Assembly: GCA_011523765.1 (NCBI GenBank)
Contig: WTGA01000007.1
Span: 1-34,793, forward strand
DNA: 34,793 bases
Direction of reading: 5' to 3'
From: Gammaproteobacteria bacterium
Lineage (GTDB): Bacteria; Pseudomonadota; Gammaproteobacteria; Arenicellales; Poriferihabitantaceae
Position numbers and translations under genes: made by a program. This document shows, in pieces, positions 7,429-17,155 of this stretch. The notes under the pieces are model-generated. The model searched no databases. It was not told where the DNA came from and saw only the letters and a program-made list of their open reading frames with translations. The stretch's first letter is position 1. Each line of letters starts with the position of its first letter.

Positions 7429-9321
7429 CTAGACGACTTCAGCCTGGTCCCCCTTGTCACTGAGCCAGGATTTACGGTCTGCCGAGCGTTTTTTTGCCAG
7501 GAGCATGTCCATGAGCTCATGGGTGTGGTCGCCAGGTTTCACCTGCAGCTGCAGCAGGCTCCGGGTGTCCGGATTCATCGTGGTTTCCCTGAGTTGTCCG
7601 GGGTTCATCTCGCCGAGCCCCTTGAATCGCTGGATGCCGATTTTCCCCCTGATTTTTTCAGTCTCGATATGGTCGAGAATTTGGTCCTTGTCCGCATCAT
7701 CGAGTGCATAAAACACTTTTTTTGCCACGTCGATACGATAAAGCGGAGGCATGGCGATGCATACACGGCCGGTCTCGACCAGGGCCGGAAAATGCCGCAG
7801 GAACAAGGCGCAGAGCAAGGTGGCGATATGCGCCCCGTCGGAGTCCGCATCGGCAAGGATACAGACCCGGCCGTATCGCAGTCCGGAAAGATCCCCGGAG
7901 CCCGGGTCCACTCCCAGGGCAATGGCAATGTCATGGACTTCCTGGGAAGCCAGCACTTCGGCCGGGTCCACTTCCCAGGTGTTCAGGATCTTCCCGCGCA
8001 ACGGCATGATGGCCTGGTAAACCCGGTCTCTGGCCTGTTTTGCGGAACCGCCCGCCGAATCGCCTTCCACCAGGAACAGTTCGGTCAGGTCCAGGTTGTC
8101 GCTGGTGCAGTCGGCCAGTTTTCCGGGGAGTGCGGGGCCGGACGTGATTTTTTTCCGTTGGACCCGTTTGCCTGCCCGCAACCTTCGCTGGGCATTGGCG
8201 ATGGCAGTCTGGGCTATTTTCTCGCCGTCATCGATATGCCGGTTCAGCCAAAAGCCGAAAGCGTCCTTTGCGGCACTTTGCACCATGGATGCCGTTTTCC
8301 GCGAGGACAGCCGATCCTTGGTCTGTCCGCTGAACTGTGGTTCCTTGATTTTCACGGACAGGACATACGCGCAGTTGGCCCATACGTCTTCGGTGGAAAT
8401 CTTGAGGCCTCTCGGCAGGATGTCCCGATATTCGGAGAATTCCCGTATGGCTTCGGTGAGCCCTCCCCGGAAGCCGTTGACATGGGTTCCTCCCTGGGCG
8501 GTGGGCACCAGGTTGACATAACTCTCTGTCACGGAAAAACCGCCGTCTTCCACCCAGGCAACCGCCCAGTCCACTTCTCCATCGTCATCCCGGTGCTCCC
8601 CGAGATACGGAACGGCAGGCGTCATTGCGGTCTCGCCAAGCGCGCCGCACAGATAGTCGCTCAAACCGTTCCGGTACTGCCAGCGGCTGCTGTTTGCCTC
8701 GTTGGCCTCATCGTGGAAATGGACAGCCAGTCCCGGGCAGAGCACCGCTTTGGCCTGCAGGGTTGCCTTGAGGTGGGGGACATGGAATTTCGGGGAATCA
8801 AAATAGACCGGGTCCGGGGAGAACCGGATGGTGGTGCCGGCCACCTTGCCGGCCACCTTGCCGGTAATTTCCAGTTCGGTTTTCTTCTCGCCGTCGGCAA
8901 AGCTGATATGGTACTGTGTGCCATTGCGCCGGATCCAGACATCCAGCCGGGTGGACAGTGCGGTGACCACCGAAACTCCCACGCCATGGAGCCCTCCGGA
9001 ATACTGGTAATGATCACCGGAAAATTTACCGCCGGCGTGTAGGCGCGTCATGATCAACTCCACCCCGCTGATCCCTTCCTCCCGGTGAACATCCACGGGC
9101 ATGCCGCGGCCGTTGTCGGACACGGTCAACGATCCGTCTGCATGCAGGCGGACTTCGATCAGGGTTGCGTATCCGGCAAGGGCCTCATCCACGCTGTTGT
9201 CAATCACTTCGTGTGCGAGGTGATTCGGACGATCGGTTTCGGTATACATCCCCGGTCTTTTCCGCACCGGTTCAATCCCGGTGAGAACTTCAATGGCGGA
9301 TGCGTTGTAAGTACGGCTCAT
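7429..9321 (-). CDS. parE: DNA topoisomerase IV subunit B
   Basis: ATPase subunit of topoisomerase IV, which decatenates daughter chromosomes together with ParC. At 630 residues it equals E. coli ParE and is shorter than GyrB, which carries an insert. N-terminal GHKL ATPase: HEVIDNSVDEALAG with catalytic Glu38 and Asn42, DNGRGMP (69-75), GGLHGVG (109-115) and the QTK loop (333-335). TOPRIM domain: EGDSAGG (419-425) and DADSDG (491-496). The C-terminus contains RFKGLGEMNPGQL. A 12-bp in-frame duplication gives GKVAGKVAG near residue 154-162. parC is not in the window. No Shine-Dalgarno is evident at the ATG (9321). Confidence 0.96.
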   Translation of the reverse strand: MSRTYNASAIEVLTGIEPVRKRPGMYTETDRPNHLAHEVIDNSVDEALAGYATLIEVRLHADGSLTVSDNGRGMPVDVHREEGISGVELIMTRLHAGGKFSGDHYQYSGGLHGVGVSVVTALSTRLDVWIRRNGTQYHISFADGEKKTELEITGKVAGKVAGTTIRFSPDPVYFDSPKFHVPHLKATLQAKAVLCPGLAVHFHDEANEANSSRWQYRNGLSDYLCGALGETAMTPAVPYLGEHRDDDGEVDWAVAWVEDGGFSVTESYVNLVPTAQGGTHVNGFRGGLTEAIREFSEYRDILPRGLKISTEDVWANCAYVLSVKIKEPQFSGQTKDRLSSRKTASMVQSAAKDAFGFWLNRHIDDGEKIAQTAIANAQRRLRAGKRVQRKKITSGPALPGKLADCTSDNLDLTELFLVEGDSAGGSAKQARDRVYQAIMPLRGKILNTWEVDPAEVLASQEVHDIAIALGVDPGSGDLSGLRYGRVCILADADSDGAHIATLLCALFLRHFPALVETGRVCIAMPPLYRIDVAKKVFYALDDADKDQILDHIETEKIRGKIGIQRFKGLGEMNPGQLRETTMNPDTRSLLQLQVKPGDHTHELMDMLLAKKRSADRKSWLSDKGDQAEVV

Positions 9322-9744
9322 TCAGTGTGGTTGTATTGGTCTCCGGGGAGGACGGCCTGACCGGGGTTCCGCGCGGATGGATATCAAGACATGCCGATCC
9401 TCGATGGATCGTCAATGCGCGGATGCCGTTCGCCGGGTCTTTTGCCGGCCAACCGGGCCGTTGTCCCTTTCGTTCCCGTGTTTCTCACGGTATGCAACCC
9501 GAAGATTCTAACATGGCACACGGCATTGATGACGAAATGACGGTCTTTTGCGTGGCTGGAGCGGTGGGACGGTATCCCGTGAGGGCCCCGGGAGAGGAAC
9601 CCGCTCTTCCGTGCCGGGCCCATGTGTTCATTGCAGCCATTGAACCCGGTTCACCGGAATGTCCGCCGGAACCGATTGATCATACAGTTCCGGACCGGGA
9701 TTTGATACAATGAACGCAGATTTCCAACTTCAACTGCAAATCCA
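9322..9744. promoter_or_regulatory. Divergent parE / xseB gap
   Basis: This 423-bp gap holds no convincing gene on either strand; the open frames in it have no recognisable domain and no ribosome binding site. The clearest signal is an extended -10 element TGATACAAT at 9703-9711, 33 bp upstream of the xseB ATG, which could drive xseB-ispA-dxs. No good -35 accompanies it. No parE promoter was recognised. Confidence 0.4.
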
Positions 9745-10011
9745 ATGCCGCAATCCCGGGAAACCCGCTCCCCTGATTTTGAGGAATCACTGGCGGAGCT
9801 GGAAAAAATAGTCGAGCGAATGGAGCGCGGGGAGCAGACCCTTGATGAGACCATCAACGATTTCGAGCGTGGAATGGCGTTGTCGGAACAATGCCAGAAA
9901 AGCCTGAGCGAGGCCAAGCAGAAAGTCCGGAAACTCGTTGAAAAACACGGCAACTTCAAACTGGACCCGCTGGACGACAGCGCACAGGATGAATACGGGG
10001 ACACCAAATAA
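9745..10011 (+). CDS. xseB: Exodeoxyribonuclease VII small subunit
   Basis: Small subunit of ExoVII, a single-strand-specific exonuclease of repair and recombination that works with XseA. The 88 residues match the family: FEESLAELEKIVERMERGEQTLDETINDFERGM, two helices joined at the conserved GEQTLDE turn, followed by a third helix LSEQCQKSLSEAKQKVRKL. It is first in the xseB-ispA-dxs order found in many gammaproteobacteria. The 3' end overlaps ispA by 23 nt. No Shine-Dalgarno stands before the ATG at 9745. Confidence 0.94.
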   Translation: MPQSRETRSPDFEESLAELEKIVERMERGEQTLDETINDFERGMALSEQCQKSLSEAKQKVRKLVEKHGNFKLDPLDDSAQDEYGDTK

Positions 10012-10906
10012 GCTGACCGGGTTTGAAGCCACCTGGAGAGCCTATCGCCGCCGCACGGAACGTGCTCTCCAATCCAGGCTAACGGGTTCTTCTCAACCTC
10101 CGGAGCGCCTGCACCAGGCAATGGAGTACGCCTGCTTGGGGGGCGGGAAGCGTTTCAGGGCCATGCTGGTGTATGCCTGTGGAGTGATGACCGGGGCGAC
10201 CCTCGAGCAATTGGACACCCCGGCGTGTGCAGTGGAAATGGTGCATGCCTATTCCCTGGTTCATGATGATCTTCCCGCCATGGACAATGATCTTCTGCGT
10301 CGCGGGCAGCCGACTTGCCATATCGAATTTGATGAAGCCACGGCAGTTCTGGCCGGCGATGCACTGCAATCCCGTGCGTTTGAAATCCTGGCCTCACCGG
10401 AGACGAATATCCTTTCCGCCGGACAGCGCTGCAGGATGCTGGAGGAATTGTCGAAAGCGATCGGCTCAACGGGAATGGCGGGTGGGCAGGCACTGGATAT
10501 GGCAGCGACGGACCGAAACCTTGAAACTCACGAACTGGTCCATCTGCATCGATTGAAAACCGGCGCACTCATTGAGGCTGCAGCCGTCCTGGGCGGATTG
10601 GCGGGTCCTGAATCCGATCACCGGCTGCTGGGCAGTCTGAGGGAATATGCCAGATCGATTGGCTTGGCATTCCAGATTGCCGATGATATTCTTGACTGTA
10701 CCTCGGACAGCCGGACACTGGGGAAAACCGCGGGTGCGGATTCGCGTATGGGCAAGGCGACCTATGTTTCCACCCTCGGTCTGGAAGAAGCCAGGACCGG
10801 GGCGGCCGATTTGTCCCGGCAAGCTATCGAAACTCTCGACAGATTAGGCGATAATGCCGGTTTCCTGAAAGAACTCGCCAGATTTGTCATTGGCAGGAAT
10901 TATTGA
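9989..10906 (+). CDS. ispA: Farnesyl diphosphate synthase
   Basis: Condenses DMAPP and IPP to geranyl and then farnesyl diphosphate, the precursor of undecaprenyl phosphate, quinone side chains and heme O. The 305-residue protein has the first Asp-rich motif DDLPAMDND (93-101), [11 protein letters not shown] (50-60), GGQALDM (165-171), and the second Asp-rich motif DDILD (232-236). It resembles E. coli IspA throughout. The ATG at 9989 lies inside xseB; a frame start further upstream at 9938 would add residues with no family match. The stop overlaps the dxs ATG by one base, so the three genes form an operon supplying isoprenoids. Confidence 0.95.
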   Translation: MNTGTPNKLTGFEATWRAYRRRTERALQSRLTGSSQPPERLHQAMEYACLGGGKRFRAMLVYACGVMTGATLEQLDTPACAVEMVHAYSLVHDDLPAMDNDLLRRGQPTCHIEFDEATAVLAGDALQSRAFEILASPETNILSAGQRCRMLEELSKAIGSTGMAGGQALDMAATDRNLETHELVHLHRLKTGALIEAAAVLGGLAGPESDHRLLGSLREYARSIGLAFQIADDILDCTSDSRTLGKTAGADSRMGKATYVSTLGLEEARTGAADLSRQAIETLDRLGDNAGFLKELARFVIGRNY

Positions 10907-12825
10907 TGTCTCCGGAACGCAAACAGTATCCGCTGCTTTTCGAAATCGATACGCCCGCGCGGTTACGGGAGCTGAAAAGGGGGCAGCTCGGGCAACTGGC
11001 GGATGAGCTGCGGAAATTTCTGATCGAGATCACCTCCCAGACAGGCGGGCACCTGGCTCCCGGCCTGGGAACCATTGAACTGACCATCGGACTGCACTAT
11101 GTGTTCAACACTCCCAGGGACCGCCTGGTCTGGGATATCGGGCACCAGGCTTACCCGCATAAAATCCTGACCGGCAGGCGGGAACAGTTCAGCACGATTC
11201 GCCAGTACAAGGGATTGTCCGGTTTCCTCAAGCGGGAAGAGAGCGAGTACGATACGTTTGGAGCCGGCCATGCCAGCACCTCAATCAGTGCGGCGTTGGG
11301 GATGGCGGTGGCGGTCAGTCGGAAAAAGGCGGAAAACGAAGTGGTGGCCATTATCGGCGACGGGGCCTTGACGGGCGGGATGGCCTACGAGGCCCTCAAC
11401 AATGCGGGGGACCTGGATGCCAATCTGCTGGTCATATTGAATGACAATGAAATGTCGATTTCACCCAACGTGGGTGCAATCTCCAATTACCTGGCCAGAA
11501 TCCTGTCGGGGCATGCCTATACCACCGTCCGGGAAGGCAAAACCGTTTTGAGCACATTGCCGCCGCCGGTAAAAAACTATGCGCGCCGGTGGGAAGAACA
11601 CATGAAGGGAATGGTGATGCCGAGTACCCTGTTTGAGGAAATGGGGTTCAATTATATCGGGCCGATCGACGGGCATAACCTGAATACACTGATTACCACG
11701 CTGGGAAACATGCGGGACATGACCGGTCCGAGGTTTCTGCATATCGTGACCCAGAAGGGAAAGGGGTTTGAACCGGCTGAAGGCGACCCCTGCGTGTTTC
11801 ACGGCGTGACCCCGTTTAATCTGGAGACGGGGAAAATGGAAAAGAAGAAAAAAGGGAGAACCTATACCAATGTTTTCAGTGACTGGTTGTGCGATATGGC
11901 TGCGCAGGATGAAAAGCTGATCGGGATCACCCCGGCGATGAGGGAAGGGTCCGGGCTGGTACGGTTTTCCGAGCAGTACCCGGAACGTTATTTTGACGTG
12001 GGGATTGCCGAGCAGCACTCCCTGACCTTTGCCGCCGGCCTGGCCTGTGAAGGGCTGAAACCTGTAGTGGCCATCTACTCCACCTTCCTGCAACGCGCCT
12101 ACGATCAGCTGATCCATGATATTTCAATCCAGGACCTGGATGTGCTGTTTGCGATTGATCGTGCGGGCTTGGTGGGTGCCGATGGCCCGACCCATGCCGG
12201 AGCATACGATTATGCGTACATGCGTTGCGTCCCGGGGATGGTGATCATGGCCCCTGCGGACGAAGCGGAGTGCCGGGACATGCTGTACACCGGCTATCTG
12301 CATGCCGGGCCGGCTGCGGTGCGGTATCCCCGTGGTGGTGGTCCCGGTGTGCCGGAAAGAAACCGGATGGCTGCGCTTCCTGTCGGCAAAGCGGAAACCA
12401 GGCGAGAAGCCGGGGCCTCTGCAAAACCGGTTGCCATTCTGGCATTCGGGACAATGGTCCACCCCTGCCTTGAGGTTGGCAACGAGATGGATGCCACGGT
12501 GATCAACATGCGGTTCATCAAGCCGTTGGACGACAGGATGGTTTTGGCCATGGCGGACTCCCATGCTTTACTGGTCACGGTCGAGGAGCATGTGGTGATG
12601 GGAGGTGCCGGATCGGCGGTCAACGAGTGTCTTGCCCGCCACGACCGGCACGGGCCGGTGCTGAACATCGGCATTCCGGACAGGCACCTGGACCATGGGT
12701 CCCAGCCGGAACAGCTTGCGGAAATCCAAATGGATGCCGCCGGGATCAGGCAGCAGATTCTTGACAAGCTGCTGGCCATTGAAAAAGGCGGCGACGCCAT
12801 GCATTCAGCGGCCGCGGGGAACTAG
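10906..12825 (+). CDS. dxs: 1-deoxy-D-xylulose-5-phosphate synthase
   Basis: TPP-dependent first enzyme of the MEP isoprenoid pathway, joining pyruvate and glyceraldehyde-3-phosphate. The 639 residues show [16 protein letters not shown] (76-91, conserved His80), [16 protein letters not shown], the TPP motif GDGALTGG (151-158) with NDNEMSIS (179-186), and the catalytic Glu369 in GIAEQH. The ATG at 10906 overlaps the ispA stop (TGATG); an in-frame TTG lies one codon earlier. Its TAG stop shares the CTAG tetranucleotide with the stop of the DUF58 gene on the other strand, so the two genes converge with a 4-bp overlap. Confidence 0.97.
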   Translation: MSPERKQYPLLFEIDTPARLRELKRGQLGQLADELRKFLIEITSQTGGHLAPGLGTIELTIGLHYVFNTPRDRLVWDIGHQAYPHKILTGRREQFSTIRQYKGLSGFLKREESEYDTFGAGHASTSISAALGMAVAVSRKKAENEVVAIIGDGALTGGMAYEALNNAGDLDANLLVILNDNEMSISPNVGAISNYLARILSGHAYTTVREGKTVLSTLPPPVKNYARRWEEHMKGMVMPSTLFEEMGFNYIGPIDGHNLNTLITTLGNMRDMTGPRFLHIVTQKGKGFEPAEGDPCVFHGVTPFNLETGKMEKKKKGRTYTNVFSDWLCDMAAQDEKLIGITPAMREGSGLVRFSEQYPERYFDVGIAEQHSLTFAAGLACEGLKPVVAIYSTFLQRAYDQLIHDISIQDLDVLFAIDRAGLVGADGPTHAGAYDYAYMRCVPGMVIMAPADEAECRDMLYTGYLHAGPAAVRYPRGGGPGVPERNRMAALPVGKAETRREAGASAKPVAILAFGTMVHPCLEVGNEMDATVINMRFIKPLDDRMVLAMADSHALLVTVEEHVVMGGAGSAVNECLARHDRHGPVLNIGIPDRHLDHGSQPEQLAEIQMDAAGIRQQILDKLLAIEKGGDAMHSAAAGN

Positions 12826-13784
12826 CCTCCATGCCCGGCCGGGGCGCGGCTTTGCTTTCCGAAGACTTCGGCCACGACTCTTGTGGGATTGTCGCCGTTC
12901 ACAAGATGAAAGACCGGAATTTTCAGGGATAACGCGAGTTCGCGCAGTTGCGCCTGCTGCCGGGTGAAGTACTCCCGGTATTTGCGACGAGTCGTTTTGA
13001 GCGTGGTATCGATGACTGCAGTCTGTTCCGCGGAGGCCCCGTCCGTAATCAGGTACCGGCCCGAACCCGGAGGATTGATTTCGATCGGGTCCAGTACCTG
13101 GCATGCGACCAGATCGTTGTGTTGCCGGATACTGGACAGGTACTGGTGGGTCTGGCGGTCAATCTTGCAGAAGTCACTGAAAATCAAAACCAGGCTGCCG
13201 GGATGCACGACGACGTTCAGATGCTGCAAAGCCGGATTGAGCCGGCTGCCCGCAAACCGGGTATTCGTTTGCCTGGTGGCCCTGACCAGTGCGTTGACCA
13301 TCGCCAGCGCCCCCCGGCGACCGGCTTTGGGCTTGAGGTCGATGATCCGGTTGTCCACTTGCAGCACTCCCCCGAGCCGGTCTCCATTTTGGACGGCTGT
13401 CCAGGCCAGCAGGGCCGCCGCCCTGGCCGCCAGCACCGACTTGAAACTGTCTTTGGTGCCAAAGAATAACGAAGCACTGAAATCTCCCAGGATGAATACC
13501 GGGCGTTCCCGTTCCTCGATGTACACTTTCGTGTGGGTCTGTCCGGTTCGGGCAGTGACCCGCCAGTCAATGCTTCGGGCGTCATCCCCGGGCTGGTAGT
13601 GTCTGGATTCCGCGTAATCCATGCCTCTTCCCCGGAACCTGGAGTGGTGCTGCCCGGCGAGGATGGACCTGGCTCCTTTCGACAGGTCCAGCTTGAGCAG
13701 CCGGGCATCCAGGCGAAGGTCGATGAGTGACTGGTGGTCGACCTCAACACCGTAAATGGGGTTTCGGGGGCTCGCGAATGCCAA
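12822..13784 (-). CDS. DUF58 domain protein (MoxR-associated)
   Basis: Shows the DUF58 signature: [24 protein letters not shown] followed by the beta strand [21 protein letters not shown], which is VWA-like. DUF58 proteins occur with MoxR AAA+ ATPases and are thought to be their partners or substrates; the biochemical role is not established. The start is uncertain. The frame is open far upstream inside moxR, but meaningful sequence begins near [21 protein letters not shown] chose the TTG at 13784, 1 bp after the moxR stop, giving 320 residues; it has no good Shine-Dalgarno, which suggests translational coupling. Its TAG overlaps the dxs TAG on the other strand. Confidence 0.85.
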   Translation of the reverse strand: MAFASPRNPIYGVEVDHQSLIDLRLDARLLKLDLSKGARSILAGQHHSRFRGRGMDYAESRHYQPGDDARSIDWRVTARTGQTHTKVYIEERERPVFILGDFSASLFFGTKDSFKSVLAARAAALLAWTAVQNGDRLGGVLQVDNRIIDLKPKAGRRGALAMVNALVRATRQTNTRFAGSRLNPALQHLNVVVHPGSLVLIFSDFCKIDRQTHQYLSSIRQHNDLVACQVLDPIEINPPGSGRYLITDGASAEQTAVIDTTLKTTRRKYREYFTRQQAQLRELALSLKIPVFHLVNGDNPTRVVAEVFGKQSRAPAGHGG

Positions 13785-13785
13785 T

Positions 13786-14808
13786 CTACGGGACCGGAAC
13801 CAGTTCAAGCAGGCGGTCGATGACGCGGTCTGTGCTGATCCCTTCCGCTTCCGCCGAAAAGGACAGAATGATCCGGTGCCGAAGGACATCGTGAACCATG
13901 GCTTGCACATCATCCGGTGAGACGAAATCCCGCCCGGACAGCCAGGCATGCGCCCGGGCAACGCGCTCCAGGCCAATGGAGCCTCTGGGGCTGGCCCCAT
14001 AGTCAATCCACTTGCCGAGTGTTTCGTCATATCCCCCGGGGTTCCTGGAGGCCAGAACCAGTTGCACGATGTATTCCTGCATCGAACCGGACAGATAGAG
14101 GTTGAGTATTTCTGTCCGCGCCTCGTGGATCTGTGACGCACCGATACAGGCTGTGCCCGGGTTTTTTCCCGATAAGTCACGGTCAAGTTGCTGAAGTGCT
14201 TCCGAGCGGGCGAGCTCCATAATCCTGCTTTCCACTTCAATGGCCGGATATCCGATCTGGGTATGCATCAGAAACCGGTCCAGCTGCGCTTCCGGGAGAG
14301 GATAGGTGCCTTCCTGCTCAATCGGGTTTTGCGTGGCCATGACCATGAAGAGTTCAGGCAGCCCGTGTGTGGTCCTGCCAATGGTGATCTGACGTTCCGC
14401 CATGGCTTCCAGGAGTGCTGACTGGACTTTTGCCGGTGCCCGGTTGATCTCATCGGCGAGGATGATATTGTGGAACAACGGCCCTTTCTGGAACTGGAAT
14501 GTTCCCTGTTGAGGTTGGTAGACATCCGTTCCGGTCAGGTCCGAAGGCAACAGGTCGGGAGTGAATTGAACACGATGGAACTGGCTGTCTATCAGTTCCG
14601 CCAGTGACTTGATCGCCCGGGTCTTCGCCAGCCCGGGAGCACCTTCCACGAGGAGATGGCCATCGGACAGCAAGGCGATGACCAGGCGGTCCACCAGGTG
14701 TTGTTGTCCGAGAATCCTGTTGCCGAGCTCCGTCCGCACCCCGGCAAACAGTGACTGCAGGCTCCCGGTATTTCCGGTTTGTTTGGGCAGGTTCTTTTCT
14801 GTCGACAT
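13786..14808 (-). CDS. MoxR-family AAA+ ATPase
   Basis: AAA+ chaperone-like ATPase. From the ATG at 14808 the protein has 340 residues. It shows Walker A GAPGLAKT (56-63), Walker B ILADEINRAPAK (116-127), sensor 1 MATQNPIEQEGTYPLPEAQLDRF, and the C-terminal lid with ASPRGSIGLERVARAHAWLSGRDFVSPDDV. The frame remains open upstream to 15000, but those residues are low-quality and would run across the divergent mla promoter. It pairs with the DUF58 gene downstream. The vWA and transglutaminase genes often linked to such pairs are absent here. It is divergent from mlaF. Confidence 0.93.
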   Translation of the reverse strand: MSTEKNLPKQTGNTGSLQSLFAGVRTELGNRILGQQHLVDRLVIALLSDGHLLVEGAPGLAKTRAIKSLAELIDSQFHRVQFTPDLLPSDLTGTDVYQPQQGTFQFQKGPLFHNIILADEINRAPAKVQSALLEAMAERQITIGRTTHGLPELFMVMATQNPIEQEGTYPLPEAQLDRFLMHTQIGYPAIEVESRIMELARSEALQQLDRDLSGKNPGTACIGASQIHEARTEILNLYLSGSMQEYIVQLVLASRNPGGYDETLGKWIDYGASPRGSIGLERVARAHAWLSGRDFVSPDDVQAMVHDVLRHRIILSFSAEAEGISTDRVIDRLLELVPVP

Positions 14809-14964
14809 GTCTTGGTCCACTCGATGCAACGGCAAACCCGCGTATTGTAACGCAGGAATATCGAGTTGTTCGGACGGCTTCAGTGAATTTGCGCGCTCGC
14901 GGTGACCGGCATCGCGGAAAGGTGGACGGGCTTGCTGTTTGCATGCAGTGACCGGGTGGTCATA

Positions 14965-14974
14965 CCCCCCCCCC
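14965..14974. repeat. C10 homopolymer beside the mla promoter
   Basis: Ten consecutive cytosines end 4 bp upstream of the candidate -35 element of the mla operon, in the moxR-mlaF gap. It is the longest single-base run I found in the window. Length change by slippage would alter the distance between the promoter and any upstream activator site. Confidence 0.85.
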
Positions 14975-14978
14975 GACC

Positions 14979-15007
14979 TTGATGTCCCCATATACTTCAC
15001 CTATACT
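14979..15007 (+). promoter_or_regulatory. Candidate mla operon promoter
   Basis: TTGATG (14979-14984, 4/6) and TATACT (15002-15007, 5/6) are 17 bp apart. The start near 15014 gives a 52-nt leader to the mlaF ATG at 15066. It also argues against the earlier in-frame start at 14979, which would lie inside the promoter. Confidence 0.6.
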
Positions 15008-15065
15008 CGACCCGTGCTCGAATCCATTCCGGGCGGAACACATCTTCTCTATTCACCAGCTAGTC

Positions 15066-15896
15066 ATGGACCCACCTGCAGTTGTTCCAGGTCTTTCTTC
15101 CGACCCCATTGCAGAAGCCAGGAACCTCCATTTTGCATTCACGGACCGTGAGGTATTCCGCGGCCTGGACCTGGCCATCCCCCGGGGCCGGATTACCGTG
15201 ATCATGGGCCCAAGCGGATGCGGAAAATCCACTTTTCTGGGCCTGCTGGGTGGGCGGTTGCGTGCACGTTCCGGAGAGCTCCGGTTTGGTGGTGAACCAC
15301 TGCCGGTCAACAATGCGGGGCTGTACGCCATGCGCAGGAAAATGGGCATGTTGTTTCAAAACAGCGCGCTGCTGACCGACCTGAATGTTTTTGAAAATGT
15401 GGCCTTTCCGCTACGTGAACAGACCGATTTGCCGGAAGAACTGATCCGGATTCTGGTTTTGATGATGCTTGAGATGGTCGGCCTGCGGGGTGCAAGAGAC
15501 CTGATGCCATCCGAACTGTCGGGAGGCATGTCCCGTCGGGTATCCCTGGCCCGGGCCATTGTTCTCGGTCCGCAGCTGATCATGTACGACGAACCTTTTG
15601 TCGGCCTGGACCCCATATCCATGGGGGTGATCCTCCAGTTGATCCACAAGCTCAATACCGCAATGGGAATTACCTCCGTGGTGGTGACCCACGATGTGAC
15701 CGAAGGTTGCAGCATTGCGGATTATGTCTATCTTCTTGACGATGGCCGGGTGGTGGGACACGGTGTCCCGGAGGAAATGATGAACAGTGAGGACCCGGGA
15801 ATCAGGCAGTTCATGGACGGGTTGCCGGATGGTCCGGTTGGATACCATTATCCCGCAACGGACTACCTTGAAGACCTGGGTGCAGCGAGGCCGTGA
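15066..15896 (+). CDS. mlaF: Phospholipid ABC transporter ATP-binding protein MlaF
   Basis: ATPase of the inner-membrane MlaFEDB complex, which moves phospholipids between the inner membrane and periplasmic MlaC to keep outer-membrane asymmetry. The 276 residues (E. coli 269) carry Walker A GPSGCGKST (48-56), the Q loop LFQNSALLTDLNVFENV (96-112), the signature LSGGMSRR (151-158), Walker B LIMYDEP (171-177) and the switch His in VVTHD. The ATG at 15066 is preferred on length and promoter position; no Shine-Dalgarno is clear. Its last 4 bases overlap the GTG of mlaE. First gene of mlaFEDCB. Confidence 0.95.
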   Translation: MDPPAVVPGLSSDPIAEARNLHFAFTDREVFRGLDLAIPRGRITVIMGPSGCGKSTFLGLLGGRLRARSGELRFGGEPLPVNNAGLYAMRRKMGMLFQNSALLTDLNVFENVAFPLREQTDLPEELIRILVLMMLEMVGLRGARDLMPSELSGGMSRRVSLARAIVLGPQLIMYDEPFVGLDPISMGVILQLIHKLNTAMGITSVVVTHDVTEGCSIADYVYLLDDGRVVGHGVPEEMMNSEDPGIRQFMDGLPDGPVGYHYPATDYLEDLGAARP

Positions 15897-16672
15897 AACT
15901 GGTTGCTGAACTCGGCCGGCGGGGAATTGTTTTTGTTTCCCGGTTGGGAGCCGCGGTACTGTTCTTGCTCCTTGCGGTTCGCGGCTCCGCCATGTGCCTG
16001 AACCGGGGGAAGCTGATACTGCAGCAATTGTATGCCATTGGCGTATTGACAATGTCGGTGATCGTGGTCTCTGGCCTGTTTGTAGGGATGGTGCTAGCAT
16101 TGCAGGGTTATTACCAACTGGTCAATTTCAGCGCGGAATCCAACCTGGGGCTGGTTGTGGCGCTATTCATGGTCCGGGAACTCGGTCCGGTCCTGTCCGC
16201 CCTGTTGTTCGCGGGACGTGCGGGTTCCGCATTGACCGCGGAAATCGGTTTAATGAAGGCCACGGAACAATTGGCGGCCATGGAGATGATGGCCGTTGAT
16301 CCCATGAAACGGGTGATTGGCCCCCGGTTTGTCGCGGGAATCATTGCCATGCCGCTGTTGGCGGCCATGTTGAGTGCGGTCGCAATTATCGGTGGCTATC
16401 TGGTTGCTCATGGTCAGTTTGGTTTGGATGCGGGGGTGTACTGGTCGTCGATGAAAGTCGGGGTCGACCCGGTGGACGATGTGCTAAATGGCGTGATAAA
16501 GAGTGTTGTCTTTGGTTTCATCGTTATCTGGATTACACTGTACGAGGGGTACGATGCGGTGCCCACGTCAGAAGGTGTGAGCAGGGCGACCACCAGGACC
16601 GTGGTGACGTCCTCGCTGGCGATACTCGGCAGCGACTATATCTTGACGGCATTAATGTTTGGGGGCTTTTGA
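15893..16672 (+). CDS. mlaE: Phospholipid ABC transporter permease MlaE
   Basis: Inner-membrane permease of the Mla system. The 259 residues include several hydrophobic segments (about 19-30, 48-70, 148-170, 200-217, 240-259) and the family loop GRAGSALTAEIGLMKATEQLAAMEMMAVDP, followed by PRFVAGIIAMPLL. It starts with GTG at 15893, overlapping the mlaF stop as GTGA, so the two are translationally coupled. mlaD follows after 3 bp. Length equals E. coli MlaE (260). Confidence 0.95.
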   Translation: MKLVAELGRRGIVFVSRLGAAVLFLLLAVRGSAMCLNRGKLILQQLYAIGVLTMSVIVVSGLFVGMVLALQGYYQLVNFSAESNLGLVVALFMVRELGPVLSALLFAGRAGSALTAEIGLMKATEQLAAMEMMAVDPMKRVIGPRFVAGIIAMPLLAAMLSAVAIIGGYLVAHGQFGLDAGVYWSSMKVGVDPVDDVLNGVIKSVVFGFIVIWITLYEGYDAVPTSEGVSRATTRTVVTSSLAILGSDYILTALMFGGF

Positions 16673-16675
16673 AGC

Positions 16676-17149
16676 ATGCGACAAAGAGTGTTGGAAATGT
16701 GGGTGGGCATATTCATGATCATTGGCATCGGGTCGTTGCTGATGCTTGCACTGCAGGTCAGCGATGCCGGACGGGGGGGAGGTGAAACCTACCGGCTGGA
16801 AGCACGGTTTGACAATATTGGCGGATTGACGGTCAAGGCACCCGTGATGATTGGCGGGGTGCGGGTCGGGAGAGTTGCGGATATCTGGATCGATCAGGAG
16901 GATTATGTCCCGGTCGTCGGCATGGATATCGAAAAAAAGTATGATGCCCTTTCGGTGGATTCCGGTGCGGCCATCCTCACTGCCGGATTGCTCGGTTCAC
17001 AGTATGTCGGTCTGACCCCCGGTTTTTCCGATATCTACCTTGAGCAAGGCGATACCGTGGAACTCACCCAGTCTGCCATACAACTCGAGACCCTGATCGG
17101 CCAGTTCATATTCAGCCAGGGAGCCAATCCTGACAAAGAGGGAGGATAG
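16676..17149 (+). CDS. mlaD: MCE-domain lipid-binding protein MlaD
   Basis: Membrane-anchored MCE protein whose hexameric ring binds phospholipid and docks MlaC. The 157 residues (E. coli 183) begin with one transmembrane helix (about 8-27), then the MCE domain (about 38-117) with ARFDNIGGLTVKAPVMIGGVRVGRV and ILTAGLLGSQYVGLTPG. The shorter length reflects a short C-terminal tail after the pore helix. A G7 run at 16773-16779 encodes part of the Gly-rich linker after the membrane helix. Third gene of the operon, 6 bp before mlaC. Confidence 0.94.
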   Translation: MRQRVLEMWVGIFMIIGIGSLLMLALQVSDAGRGGGETYRLEARFDNIGGLTVKAPVMIGGVRVGRVADIWIDQEDYVPVVGMDIEKKYDALSVDSGAAILTAGLLGSQYVGLTPGFSDIYLEQGDTVELTQSAIQLETLIGQFIFSQGANPDKEGG

Positions 17150-17155
17150 GGACAG

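Noticed and set aside
7420-9042. 540-codon open frame antisense to parE
   Set aside because: It lies wholly opposite a full-length ParE with all catalytic motifs. Its translation has no domain-like pattern and is explained by high GC at third positions.
9300-9713. 137-codon frame in the parE-xseB gap
   Set aside because: Begins inside parE, has no ribosome binding site or domain, and overlaps the likely xseB promoter. Treated as non-coding.
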